Below, one piece after another: positions 38,934 through 49,912 of a stretch of 64,000 nt of DNA; position 1 is the first letter of the stretch; the number at the start of each line of letters is the position of its first letter. Location of the stretch: positions 1 to 64,000 of the forward strand of contig CATWQC010000008.1 of NCBI GenBank assembly GCA_958352845.1, written 5' to 3'. Position numbers and translations under genes: made by a program. The DNA comes from an uncultured Collinsella sp. (lineage in GTDB: Bacteria; Actinomycetota; Coriobacteriia; Coriobacteriales; Coriobacteriaceae). The notes below the pieces were generated by a model. It was not told the origin of the DNA. It saw only the letters and a list, made by a program, of their open reading frames with translations, and ran no database searches.

Positions 38934-38934
<1 letters not shown>
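37786..38934 (-). CDS. prfB: Peptide chain release factor 2
   Basis: 382 residues. The catalytic GGQ motif (ASGPGGQGVN) is present, with the helical domain 1 at the N-terminus. The frame is continuous from ATG 38934: there is no in-frame UGA near codon 26 and so no programmed +1 frameshift as in many bacteria. The stop-codon recognition loop reads RISPTDDKKRRQTTF; the usual RF2 tripeptide is SPF, here SPT. Length and N-terminal region still fit RF2 rather than RF1. The start overlaps the secA stop by one base (TAATG), so the two genes are coupled. Confidence 0.92.
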
Positions 38935-41741
<2,807 letters not shown>

Positions 41742-41870
41742 GTGGTTTTCCTTTTTGGCCATCGCCCACGCCGTGCAGCTGCGGGCGAGTTAAACACAGA
41801 TGATTGTACTTTAGCCAAACAAGGCGCGGCCTATACGGTCGACCTCGACCGCCACGTAATAACTACGACC

Positions 41871-41910
41871 AACCTGCCAAAAAGGGACAGGTTTATTTTG
41901 ACAGGTTTTA
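41871..41910. repeat. 40-nt AACCTGCC...GGTTT repeat, copy 2
   Basis: Matches 29742-29781 in 38 of 40 positions; both lie upstream of a minus-strand gene. Confidence 0.8.
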
Positions 41911-41947
41911 TCTGGGCAAACGCCGCCTCTCTGTCATTTGGTGCCAT

Positions 41948-41972
41948 GGGGACAGGTTAGTTTGCACTAATT
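41948..41972. repeat. GGGGACAGG REP fragment
   Basis: GGGGACAGGTTAGTTTGCAC, the same half-element as in the REP at 6796. Confidence 0.6.
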
Positions 41973-41974
41973 AA

Positions 41975-42012
41975 AAAGAAAAGGGCCGCGCACCCAAATG
42001 GATGCACGGCCC
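41975..42012 (-). terminator. Terminator of rpmE
   Basis: GGGCCGTGCATCC...GGGTGCGCGGCCC on the minus strand, then TTTTCTTTTT. Confidence 0.9.
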
Positions 42013-42049
42013 TCATGCCATGAATGCGAGCGATTCCGCGGCGAGCTAT

Positions 42050-42475
42050 TTACTCAGCAGCCTCGGTGGTCTCGGCCTCGGCAGCGGCCTCATCGACGGG
42101 AGCCTCTGCGGGAGCCTCGGCGGCCTGCTTGGCAGCCTCCTCGGCAAACTTAGCAGCACGCTTAGCCTTCTCGGCAGCCTTAGCCTCAGCGGCGGCCTTG
42201 CGAGCGGCCTCGGCCTCAGCAGCCTTGGCGGCCTTGGCAGCCTTGGCCTCCTCAGCCTTCTTGAGCTGGGCGGCAGCGGCGCCACCGAACTTGTCGGCGA
42301 AGCGCTGGACGCGTCCACCGGTGTCGACGAACTTCTGCTGGCCGGTGTAGAACGGGTGGCACTCGTTGCAAAGCTCAACCTTCATCTCGGACACGGTAGC
42401 GTGCGTCTTGAAGGTGTTGCCGCAGGAGCACGTCACCGTGCACTCGACATACTGGGGATGGATACCCTGCTTCAT
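42050..42475 (-). CDS. rpmE: 50S ribosomal protein L31 with long Ala/Lys/Glu tail
   Basis: 141 residues; normal L31 is about 70. Residues 1-66 are L31 of the zinc-containing (C+) type, with Cys16, Cys18, Cys36 and Cys39 and the GGRVQRF block. Residues 67-141 are an Ala/Lys/Glu helix-like tail (KKAEEAKAAKAAKAAEAEAA and so on), first basic, then acidic. The tail uses the same codons and frame with no sign of a frameshift. ATG at 42475 with AAGGAG upstream. Confidence 0.95.
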   Translation of the reverse strand: MKQGIHPQYVECTVTCSCGNTFKTHATVSEMKVELCNECHPFYTGQQKFVDTGGRVQRFADKFGGAAAAQLKKAEEAKAAKAAKAAEAEAARKAAAEAKAAEKAKRAAKFAEEAAKQAAEAPAEAPVDEAAAEAETTEAAE

Positions 42476-42497
42476 GGTAGGACTCCTTATTGGTCAG

Positions 42498-42588
42498 GCG
42501 CTGGTTACCGATCAGCGCATAAGGCGTCTTGGTTTCCGACCAAGACAACAAACTCGGCTATGGTACCACGGCGCCGCGTGTCCCACAA
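42498..42588 (-). promoter_or_regulatory. rpmE promoter and two leader hairpins
   Basis: Minus strand: TTGTGG (42588-42583), 17 nt, TACCAT (42565-42560). In the leader, GTCTTGGT-TTCCG-ACCAAGAC (42526-42546) and GCGCT...AGCGC (about 42499-42517) can form two stems before the RBS. They could serve autoregulation; no protein-binding evidence. Confidence 0.45.
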
Positions 42589-42670
42589 AAGGTTCACGGT
42601 CTTTTCGGAACGACACGAATCTGACCCATCGAAACACATCTCCACCGTTCCTTCAACTGGGAAAATGCCG

Positions 42671-42700
42671 TCCCCGGGGCCTGAGAAGGACCCCGGGGAC
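42671..42700. other. GC-rich hairpin next to the left island repeat
   Basis: TCCCCGGGG and CCCCGGGGA arms with an 11-nt loop, immediately before the direct repeat at 42701. Confidence 0.6.
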
Positions 42701-42767
42701 GTTCGACTGACTGCGGGAACGGCCTTTCCGCTCAATGTGTTCGGCTGAGATCGGAAATCAACCAAAC
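42701..42767. repeat. Left 67-nt direct repeat of the island (att-like)
   Basis: Matches 49913-49979 in 64 of 67 positions, same orientation. Directly after it lies the palindrome AACTGAAC-TAG-GTTCAGTT (42765-42783). Confidence 0.85.
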
Positions 42768-42791
42768 TGAACTAGGTTCAGTTGACATGGT

Positions 42792-42828
42792 TAAAAACGA
42801 GGGGCGACGCTTTTGCGTCACCCCTCGT
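42792..42828 (-). terminator. Terminator of the peptide/exporter operon
   Basis: ACGAGGGGCGACGC/GCGTCACCCCTCGT stem with TTTT loop; TTTTTAACC follows on the minus strand, 15 nt after the peptide stop. Confidence 0.93.
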
Positions 42829-42842
42829 CCCGGCCGGTTGCT

Positions 42843-43148
42843 TTAGTTGTACACACGGTAGTTACACTTGAACTGGGTTATGTGTCCATAGTTGGAGCGG
42901 TACCAACCCGACGTATAGCTGATTGCCTCTGCGCCTAGATAGTCGTAGCCCTTGTTGTAGCGAAGCTCACGGTAGGTCGTGTCGTACTCTGCTACGTAAA
43001 ACGCGTCTCCAGAGAAGGCTTTGTACCGGTCCTTAACCGTCGAAGCCATGTACGCGGGTTCGACATCGCCTTTCTCCCCGTTGAGCGCATAGACGGGTGC
43101 CGCGATTCCGCATAAAGCCGTTGCCACGAGGATGGCGTAGACAGCCAT
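42843..43148 (-). CDS. Small secreted peptide (bacteriocin-like?), N-terminus interrupted by TAG
   Basis: From the ATG at 43148 the product is 101 residues: a signal peptide (YAILVATALCGIAAPVYA, AxA-type cleavage expected) and a mature part of about 80 residues rich in Tyr, Lys and Gly with a single Cys. The natural start seems to be the ATG at 43187, which has a perfect AAGGAGGTG RBS and lies 2 nt after the stop of the upstream ABC gene; it reads MKLFE, then TAG (43172-43170), then LKSNASR leading in frame into the signal peptide. So codon 6 (probably CAG) is a stop here. The 43148 ATG could still yield a shorter but usable signal peptide. Family not recognised; only loose likeness to lactococcin 972-type precursors in gene context. 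Confidence 0.6.
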   Translation of the reverse strand: MAVYAILVATALCGIAAPVYALNGEKGDVEPAYMASTVKDRYKAFSGDAFYVAEYDTTYRELRYNKGYDYLGAEAISYTSGWYRSNYGHITQFKCNYRVYN

Positions 43149-43188
43149 GCGCGACGCATTGGACTTCAGCTATTCAAATAGTTTCATG

Positions 43189-45003
43189 TCATTCACCTCC
43201 TTCGTATGTATCGAGGTATTCCTGCTTGAGCGTCTGCGAGGACGACTCGGTCTTTTCCACGAGCGTGCCGGCCTCGATGAAGTAGAACGAGTTGGTGAGG
43301 TCTGCCAGGTCGTCGAGCAGATGGCTTGAGATGAGCACGCTTCGTCCCCGCGCCACCTCGCTGCGCATCGCGTCGCAGGAGGTTTTCCGCTTTCCCGGAT
43401 CGAGGCCGTTCAGCGGTTCATCGAGGATGAGGTACGGGCAATCGGTCGATATCGCCATGGCAAGCTTTACCTGCTGCTTCATTCCTGTCGAGAGTTTACG
43501 GGTCGGCTTGTCGAGATATGGGGAGATTCCGAGGGAGCCGCAGAGCGAGTCGATGTCGGCGGCCGATTTCCACGCCTCCCTAACGAAAGAGAGGTGCTCG
43601 CGGGCCGATAGCGTGGGATAGAGATCCGCGCTGCCCGAAGAGCTCAGGTAGACGAGTTCTGCAAATTCGGCTGATCGACGTTGGCAGATTCCGTCTGCCG
43701 CCAGGCTTCCCGAGCGGATGCGGGTGGGAAATTGGCCCGACAGCGCTTCAAGAAGGGTGGTTTTCCCCGAGCCGTTGGGAGCAACGAGGCCCGCCGCCGT
43801 TCCCGGGCTCAGGAAAAGCGACCCGATTGAAAGTATCGTCGTGCTTCCGTATCCCACGCTCGCGTCCAGAAGCTCGAGCCCATGGTGCTTTTTCGCGGGT
43901 CCAGACTGTTTGGGCGAACGTGTCGCAACGGCGCCGACCGCAAAAAAGACCGCGACGTATGCCAGGGCCACGGCAAGCATCGATGCGCTGCCCGAACCGG
44001 AGCCAATGAATTCTGTCGGGAAGCATCCTACGTAACCCGTTGCCTCGATAGGCGAGAATACGGCCAGCGGCAGGAGATTGAGCGCGGCGTTATGCCCCAG
44101 TGCCGAATCGGACAGTAACGGGAATGCCGGGGCCGCGACAAGCAGCGCGGAGGTAAGGGGGCCCGCGAGGACGCGCCTCGTTGCGGTCGATAGGACGGCG
44201 GAGCAAACGGATATCAAGGTTCCGCCCGCGAGCAGCGCGAGAAGCAGGGCTGTGAAGACGTTTCCCGCGGTCGTGGTGGTAAGCGCGCCGTCATGGAAGA
44301 AGGCGATCGGGTACCCAATTTGCCCGAAGCCGTTTAGGACCAAGGCGTAAATGCCCCCGGGTGCGAGGCCGGCGAGGAGCATCGCGGTCCCCGCGACGAT
44401 TATCGAAAACACGATCTGAATAAGGCGCCGGAATTTGGGCACGGGCGCCTTTGCCGCCAGGGTCCCGGGCCTTGTGGCGCCGAGCACGAGTATCGACGAG
44501 AGAAGGAAGGGGATGAAGGGAAGGAAAGACGGCGCCGTGGCAATGGCGTAGGGCAGGAAGGAAAGGAATGGCAGGTCGTTTGCGGAGGCCGGGATATCCG
44601 TGATGCCGGAGCTGCTCAGGGCACGGCAATATGCGAGCGCTGCGTCATTGGTCTCTTGGTCTCCCACGATGGACCCGGATTGGAAGCCTTCGCCCATGAG
44701 CGCGTAGTAGCTCTCGGCAGAATCGAGAAAGGCGGCGTCGGTTTGAGCGGCGAGGGCGGCGTTCGCGTATCTTGCAAGCTCCGCGTCATTTTGCTGCTCT
44801 GGAGATAGGTCTGTGCCGCTGGCCTGGGGCGCGCGCGTATTGAATGCGTCGACAAAGCCCTGCATGCCCTGCTTCATAAAGAAGGGGCCGTAGATGGGTG
44901 AATTGAACGCAATGGGGATGGAGAAGGCTGCAGCAAGAACGAGCGTGGAAATCCATACGGCCCTGTCTCTTAGGATTAGTTTGAGAAGAAGTCGACAGTA
45001 CAT
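43189..45003 (-). CDS. ABC-2 type permease fused to ATPase
   Basis: 604 residues. Residues 1-375: N-terminal membrane helix, an extracytoplasmic domain (about 35-140), then about six helices with the motif GGIYALVLNGFGQIGYPI. Residues 376-604: ATPase with Walker A APNGSGKTT, signature LSTGMKQQ, Walker B YLILDEPLNGLD and ISSHLL. One chain therefore holds one TMD and one NBD; a homodimer would be a full exporter. The stop TGA is 2 nt before the natural ATG of the peptide gene, so export of, or immunity to, that peptide is the likely role. Its RBS is weak (CAGGTG). Confidence 0.85.
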   Translation of the reverse strand: MYCRLLLKLILRDRAVWISTLVLAAAFSIPIAFNSPIYGPFFMKQGMQGFVDAFNTRAPQASGTDLSPEQQNDAELARYANAALAAQTDAAFLDSAESYYALMGEGFQSGSIVGDQETNDAALAYCRALSSSGITDIPASANDLPFLSFLPYAIATAPSFLPFIPFLLSSILVLGATRPGTLAAKAPVPKFRRLIQIVFSIIVAGTAMLLAGLAPGGIYALVLNGFGQIGYPIAFFHDGALTTTTAGNVFTALLLALLAGGTLISVCSAVLSTATRRVLAGPLTSALLVAAPAFPLLSDSALGHNAALNLLPLAVFSPIEATGYVGCFPTEFIGSGSGSASMLAVALAYVAVFFAVGAVATRSPKQSGPAKKHHGLELLDASVGYGSTTILSIGSLFLSPGTAAGLVAPNGSGKTTLLEALSGQFPTRIRSGSLAADGICQRRSAEFAELVYLSSSGSADLYPTLSAREHLSFVREAWKSAADIDSLCGSLGISPYLDKPTRKLSTGMKQQVKLAMAISTDCPYLILDEPLNGLDPGKRKTSCDAMRSEVARGRSVLISSHLLDDLADLTNSFYFIEAGTLVEKTESSSQTLKQEYLDTYEGGE

Positions 45004-45156
45004 TCAGAAGCACCTGCATTCCTCAAAGAATCGTTAGATTAAAAGTAACAGACCGGATGAAGATGCGCGCGGCGGGGGCGAGGCGAATGGCTGGGCGGTA
45101 TCGATATGCGGGTTCAACGGTATCACATTGGCCACATAGATTTTTAACTTGCATTT

Positions 45157-45897
45157 CTACCCGCCCTTTTCGTAGAGTCGCCGATACGTGCTTAGCGCAC
45201 CCTCGGCGCGTCCGGCAGGCTTTGCGAAATGGGATCCAGGAGACTTCGGCGCAGCATCATCTTGCGGAATGCTTCTAATGAGCCTCCCATCCTTCAAAAA
45301 CAGAATCTCATCGCACAGCCTATCGACCGAATCCAAGATGTGGGATGACATGATGATGCACGTACCAGAATCGGCCAGCTTCCTGAGAATCTCGGAATGC
45401 AAGTCCACCCTGCTGGGGTCGAGCGCGTTCATGGGCTCATCTAATAGAAGGTACCGCGCGCCCGTCGCATACGCAATCGCCAGGGTAAGCTGCTGCTTCA
45501 TGCCCTGGCTCAGAGTGCGGATCCTCATCTTCGCGAACTCGCCTATCTGCGTTTGTTCCACTATCTCTTCGATATCGCGAGCATGCGGCCACATATCGCA
45601 AACCATCTTGAGGTGATCTTCCGCACGCAATCCGGGATACAGCAGCGTCCCCTCACCAGGTGCATAGAAGATCATAGAACGGACCTCTCTCGCACCCGTA
45701 CCCTGCACCTCATCCAGAACGATGCTCCCGTCCACGCGAGGACCCGGCAAACCTGCCATCGCACGCAGCAACGTCGTCTTTCCATGCCCGTTCGGAGCGA
45801 CGAGACCGTAGACCGTACCCGGGGCAAACTCAGCGTTCACCGAATCTACGAGCACCTTCTTTCCATAAGAGATCGTCAGCGTTTGAAGGTCAATCAT
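45157..45897 (-). CDS. ABC transporter ATP-binding protein
   Basis: 246 residues with Walker A APNGHGKTT, signature LSQGMKQQ, Walker B YLLLDEPMNALD and the H-loop MSSHIL. Similar in motif details to the ATPase half of the fusion at 43189 (APNGxGKTTLL, MKQQ, DEPxNxLDP), pointing to duplication. ATG 45897 is preferred: AAAGGGG lies 9 nt upstream; the other ATG at 45906, which overlaps the permease stop as ATGA, is too close to it. Partner of the double permease upstream. Confidence 0.88.
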   Translation of the reverse strand: MIDLQTLTISYGKKVLVDSVNAEFAPGTVYGLVAPNGHGKTTLLRAMAGLPGPRVDGSIVLDEVQGTGAREVRSMIFYAPGEGTLLYPGLRAEDHLKMVCDMWPHARDIEEIVEQTQIGEFAKMRIRTLSQGMKQQLTLAIAYATGARYLLLDEPMNALDPSRVDLHSEILRKLADSGTCIIMSSHILDSVDRLCDEILFLKDGRLIRSIPQDDAAPKSPGSHFAKPAGRAEGALSTYRRLYEKGG

Positions 45898-45902
45898 CGA
45901 GA

Positions 45903-48125
45903 TCATCCCCTTTCGATCTTTGGAACACTCAGGCGCACCATCAACGGAGATACGGCGCCCAAGACCACCAGCAGAGCGCCCGATGCGCCGACGACCTCTC
46001 CAAAAGGCATCGCGTTCGTCCCTCGCCCAAGGAACCCAATCGTCCCCACCTGGGAAGCGGGATCAAACGAGGCGAATGGAGCCAGCAGCGCGACGCCCAT
46101 GCCCACGCTTTCAACATGAGCGCTCAACGAACCCAACGCCAAGAGAACCGCGCAAACCATTCCGGTGACAACGGGGTTGCGGCTAATCGCTGCTGTCAAC
46201 GCAGCGACGACGGAAATCACGCCGTATGCCATGACCAGCAACGGAATACTGCACAACACCGCCTCCCCCACCATGGACGTTGTCGAAGCTCCCGCCCGAA
46301 TGAGAGCGACGGGATACTCCGATCCACCCGCACCGTTCTTAATCACGGACACAACGACAGCGGGAACCATCGACACCAAAAGCAGCACCAAGCCAAGCAG
46401 GAGAGCCAGCGCAACAGCCGTCAGAAAACGCACATGCGCTGTTGCGGGGATCTGGAGAACCAGAAGGGAACGACACTGCAGGTGGGTGCACGCGAGCGAT
46501 GTGACAACCACGGGCAACAGCAAAAATAAGGAGGGAAGCGCTGCCTGGAGATACGAAAGGAGGATTAATGGGGGCATCTTCGTACTTAACTCGTAAACCT
46601 TGGGGTCCGGCAAGCTCGCGATCGACTCAAGCAGAAGGGCGCGCGCCTCCGCACGAGAAGGAGTCTCCGGCTCGATTCCGATCGATTGCAGGAGAGTCGC
46701 ATCTGCCGCGCCCAGCTCACCTCGAGCGCGCTCGTACGTCGCAAGGCTTCGAAACCCCTCCGCAGGCATAGGCGCGTACACGAAACCCGAAAGAGCATCC
46801 CGCATGTCTTCCAGGGCCGCTTTGCCCTCGACGTCGATATTCGCAGCGTTCTGCTCTAGATACCGATCTATTGAACGGAGCTCCCCATCCCTATACCGAA
46901 CAGCGGAAACGTTATCAGCGTCAGGAAACATCTCGACCAGAGCCGGGGCCAGCATCGTCGTCGACATTGCAATCGCGCATACGGCGAGGGTAGGAGAACG
47001 CAGGAGCAGTTTCCCCATCGTTCTTACGTATGCAACGGCGGAGGCACAAGCGCTCGAACGAGTTGCCGTTCTCGATGCAGTGAAGGAACCTCTCTCAAGA
47101 CAAATCGGGGATATCGGGCACGCGCAGCCGCTCTTTCCAGCAACGCAAAGCAGGCTAATTGCCAGCACCTCGATCCCGATTGCGCATACGAGGGCAATCG
47201 CGCCACGCTCGAAGCAAAGTCCAGGCAGATTCACTATCTGCGTTGTCGGGTACGGGCTATAGGCGCCGACGGTCAACTCAGTGTTCGCATACGTAAGGGG
47301 ATTCAACAGGGCAAACTCACGTAAAGCGATGGATCTTCCGTAATACCCGGGAACCATCGTCACCCCCATCAGGGCACATACGAACACGATTCCAAGCGTA
47401 GGGTTATTGGCAATCTTCACGGCAAGGTGAACGACAAGCGAGATGAACGCTGCCACCAAGAATTGCAAGATGGCCGTCTGCGCGAACACCAGCCAAGCCG
47501 GTTTGATAACCGGAGTCGCATATTGAATGTAGCCTATCGGATAGAACGGCGAGCCCGAGCCATTCTTCACAAGCGCGGCGATTATCCCTGGAAGATTGAT
47601 GGCGAGGACGGCAAGCATTGCAAAAACACTCGCCCATACGCTCGATGCAACAAGTCTACCCAGCTCGCCCATCGGTGCCTGGATGATGAGCTTTTCACGT
47701 TTGTTAAGACGCGCGGCAAGGAACGAGACGGCAACGGCCGTTGCGACCCATAGCAAGTACTCCTTCGATCCGTCATAATAGGTGTACTCTCCATCCGATA
47801 TCTGCAGAAACGGAAGTAGGGGAGAGAGCGGTGCCAAGATAAGACGTCCCGCGGCAAGAGGGTACAGAAGCGCGGGCATGCTTGATGAAGAGGTATAGAC
47901 ACCGTCCTCCCCCGCATTCACAAGCGCATCCGCATAGGATGCTGACAATTCCTGCTCAACACGGGTTATTCCCGACTCGAGGTATTCGACCCGTCCGTCG
48001 ATGCCAGCCGCGCTCCTGAAGACGGGCAGAGCACAAAGAACCATCAACGCAACAACGACAACACAGAGCGACCTGGAGGAGAGAAGCGACCTAAAGATCG
48101 CCTTCGAGATTTTGAGCATATTCAT
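45903..48125 (-). CDS. Double ABC-2 permease (two fused membrane modules)
   Basis: About 740 residues. Two modules in one chain, each with an N-terminal helix, an extracytoplasmic domain and about six helices. Module 1 has LPGIIAALVKNGSGSPFYPI (about 195), module 2 has VPAVVVSVIKNGAGGSEYPV (about 590). The same KNGxG(x3)YP motif occurs in the fusion protein at 43189, so three related permease units exist in this operon. With two copies of the 246-residue ATPase it could form a full transporter. Start 48125 is chosen for AAGG upstream; 48143 is also possible. First gene of the minus-strand operon. Confidence 0.8.
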   Translation of the reverse strand: MNMLKISKAIFRSLLSSRSLCVVVVALMVLCALPVFRSAAGIDGRVEYLESGITRVEQELSASYADALVNAGEDGVYTSSSSMPALLYPLAAGRLILAPLSPLLPFLQISDGEYTYYDGSKEYLLWVATAVAVSFLAARLNKREKLIIQAPMGELGRLVASSVWASVFAMLAVLAINLPGIIAALVKNGSGSPFYPIGYIQYATPVIKPAWLVFAQTAILQFLVAAFISLVVHLAVKIANNPTLGIVFVCALMGVTMVPGYYGRSIALREFALLNPLTYANTELTVGAYSPYPTTQIVNLPGLCFERGAIALVCAIGIEVLAISLLCVAGKSGCACPISPICLERGSFTASRTATRSSACASAVAYVRTMGKLLLRSPTLAVCAIAMSTTMLAPALVEMFPDADNVSAVRYRDGELRSIDRYLEQNAANIDVEGKAALEDMRDALSGFVYAPMPAEGFRSLATYERARGELGAADATLLQSIGIEPETPSRAEARALLLESIASLPDPKVYELSTKMPPLILLSYLQAALPSLFLLLPVVVTSLACTHLQCRSLLVLQIPATAHVRFLTAVALALLLGLVLLLVSMVPAVVVSVIKNGAGGSEYPVALIRAGASTTSMVGEAVLCSIPLLVMAYGVISVVAALTAAISRNPVVTGMVCAVLLALGSLSAHVESVGMGVALLAPFASFDPASQVGTIGFLGRGTNAMPFGEVVGASGALLVVLGAVSPLMVRLSVPKIERG

Positions 48126-48157
48126 CGCCAACCTTAACCTCATCCAGTCGGAACAGA

Positions 48158-48181
48158 GGGGCCGAACAAAATGCTCGGCCC
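48158..48181 (-). other. Leader hairpin of the exporter operon
   Basis: GGGCCGA...TCGGCCC stem between promoter and start of the double permease gene; could attenuate or stabilise the mRNA. Confidence 0.45.
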
Positions 48182-48188
48182 TTATTAC

Positions 48189-48223
48189 TTGTCGGCAAAG
48201 TCAATTTAACATAAACTGTTAAA
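48189..48223 (+). promoter_or_regulatory. Divergent promoter with Xre-type operator
   Basis: Perfect 7-bp inverted repeat TTTAACA-TAAAC-TGTTAAA (48205-48223) overlaps the -10 of a plus-strand promoter TTGTCG (48189-48194), 17 nt, TAAACT (48212-48217). It lies between the two divergent transcripts of the island, so one regulator could control both. Confidence 0.6.
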
Positions 48224-48260
48224 AAGTAACCTGAGTTTTTTAAATTCTTCGGAGGTTATT

Positions 48261-48773
48261 ATGAGTTCCGACAATCGCACTCCCCGGCTTCATTCCTTCC
48301 GCATCGCATGTGCGATAGCCTCTGCGACCCTTTGCGCCACCGCCATCGCACAAGTGGCGTTCTCCTTAAAGCCAGCAATCGAAGTGCTCGACAACCCTGT
48401 AATTGCAGACTCCCCCGCGTATCCAGCCCTTGCGATCTCGACATTGGTCCCTGCCGTCATCGGTATCGCTACGACCATCCTCAGCGCCGTTCTCGTGTGG
48501 ACGATCAAGAGCGCAGACCCCTTCAAGAAAGGGTCTGCGACATGCTTGAAGGTGCTCGGCATTCTCTTCGTTGTTCAAGCTGCCACCAGCCTCTACGCCG
48601 GCTCACTCAAAACCTCCGTTTCGATGTTTGGCGGCGAGGGGGCCGTCGGCGCCCAAGAGATCGCTTCATCATTCGATTGGACCTCTCTGGTTCTCGGCAT
48701 CGTCCTGTTCATGCTTTCCCAGCTCTTCTTGTACGCCCGAGAGCTGTACCTCGACTCCGACGAGATTGCGTAA
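48261..48773 (+). CDS. DUF2975-like membrane protein
   Basis: 170 residues with four membrane segments (about 14-34, 55-85, 95-115, 135-155) and an acidic end ARELYLDSDEIA, as in DUF2975 proteins. These are regularly encoded next to a small YozG-type Xre regulator, which is the case here (9 nt gap). ATG at 48261 with GGAGG 7 nt upstream. The role is not known; a membrane partner of the regulator is likely. Confidence 0.75.
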   Translation: MSSDNRTPRLHSFRIACAIASATLCATAIAQVAFSLKPAIEVLDNPVIADSPAYPALAISTLVPAVIGIATTILSAVLVWTIKSADPFKKGSATCLKVLGILFVVQAATSLYAGSLKTSVSMFGGEGAVGAQEIASSFDWTSLVLGIVLFMLSQLFLYARELYLDSDEIA

Positions 48774-48782
48774 GGAAACGCC

Positions 48783-49034
48783 ATGCCCGTAATTGTTCGC
48801 CTCGACAAGATCATGGCCGAGCGAAAGATTTCCTCGAACGAACTTGCCGAAAGGATTGGAACCACGCCCGTGAACCTGTCCCGTATTAAAAAAGGGCATA
48901 TTCGCGGCATTCGCTTCAACACGCTCGAGCAGCTATGCCTCGCCCTTCGTTGCCAACCCGGAGACCTTCTCGAAGTCATGAGCGAAGAGGATGCCCGAAA
49001 GGAGTTCGGACTCGATTGGTCCGCCGAGGATTAG
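48783..49034 (+). CDS. YozG-type Xre/HTH regulator
   Basis: 83 residues. A helix-turn-helix of the Cro/CI type: SSNELAERIGTTPVNLSRIKKG, then FNTLEQLCLALRCQPGDLLEV. The RxxKxxxIRGIRF core is typical of regulators paired with DUF2975. It starts 9 nt after the membrane gene and probably binds the TTTAACA/TGTTAAA operator upstream of both. Its stop TAG runs in frame directly into the integrase remnant. Confidence 0.9.
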   Translation: MPVIVRLDKIMAERKISSNELAERIGTTPVNLSRIKKGHIRGIRFNTLEQLCLALRCQPGDLLEVMSEEDARKEFGLDWSAED

Positions 49035-49760
49035 AGGGCGGTCGTACTCGCCCTGCACACGGGGATGCGAATCGGCGAGGTCTGCGGCCTTCGGTGGTGC
49101 GATGTGGATTTCGAGACGGGCCTGATCTCGATCAGACACTCGGTGGCGTACGCGAAGGGAATGGGTTCGTTCATCAAGGACACCAAGACCCATGACGCCA
49201 GGGGTATCCCCATCGACCCGGTCGGCCTACTCCCCTTCCTGAAGGAGACCCACGAGATCGACTGCGGAAAGCTGCGCTTGCGCGGCCTTACCGGGGCGGT
49301 CGAGATCGGGGACTGCTACATCCTGTCGGAGCCGGGCGCGACCTTCGCGACGACAAGCTATATCCGCAGGGCGTTCAAGACGTTCTCGGAGACCAACGGC
49401 CTCATGGGCACCAACGACGAGCTGATCACGTTCCACGGCCTTCGCCACACGTTCGCAACGCAGTGGATCCGCCAAGGCGGCGATATCAAGGCGCTCCAAT
49501 CGATCCTCGGCCACAAGGACGCCATGGCGACGCTCAACGTCTACGCCGACATCGAGCCCATCTCCAAAATCCATAACATGCTGCGCGCCACGCCGTGCCT
49601 TTGGCGCGGGCACCTCGGGCCGAGGGTCGATCCGGGTCCCATGTTCCAACAGAGGATCCAGGAGTCCATCGAGACGCTCCAGGCGTTCGGCTACGGCATC
49701 ACCGAGCCGGACGACCGAAATATCGCCATACGCGACGTGAAGATGAACAGTTGGCTCTAG
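49035..49760 (+). pseudogene. 5'-truncated tyrosine integrase
   Basis: About 240 codons of the catalytic domain only. The active-site set is complete: Arg in TGMRIGEVCGLRW, Lys in KDTKTHDARGI, HGLRHTFA (H-x-x-R), LGHKDAMATLNVY (His and nucleophile Tyr). The arm- and core-binding domains are missing. The frame is open right from the stop codon of the Xre gene (TAG 49032-49034, then RAVVLALHTG), so the integrase was cut exactly at that joint. No RBS; the first ATG is 49065. A tail of about 65 residues after the Tyr is unusually long. Confidence 0.85.
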
Positions 49761-49816
49761 CTCACCGAGTACGCGGCAGTGCTGGGCCCATCCCAACTGA
49801 GGTCACGGTGGTCCGA

Positions 49817-49860
49817 TAGGGGCGCCGCCCGCGGCATGCGCCGCGGAGCGGTATCCCCTA
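49817..49860. other. GC-rich stem-loop after the integrase remnant
   Basis: AGGGG...CCCCT with inner CGCGGC/GCCGCG pairing; 50 nt before the right direct repeat. It may be part of a former attachment region or a terminator (no U-tract). Confidence 0.45.
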
Positions 49861-49912
49861 CCGAAGGGCGGGGATGCCCTCCGCTTCCAGTTCGGAATCA
49901 GCCGTCGGAGGC

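Noticed and set aside
42505..42765. 86-codon frame on the minus strand, and the similar one ending near 49858
   Set aside because: Both arise from translation of the 67-nt direct repeat; their shared protein string reflects the DNA repeat, not a gene.
42843..43148. Lanthipeptide or lactococcin 972 precursor
   Set aside because: No modification enzymes are encoded nearby and the mature sequence lacks the conserved pattern of these classes; only the ABC context is similar.
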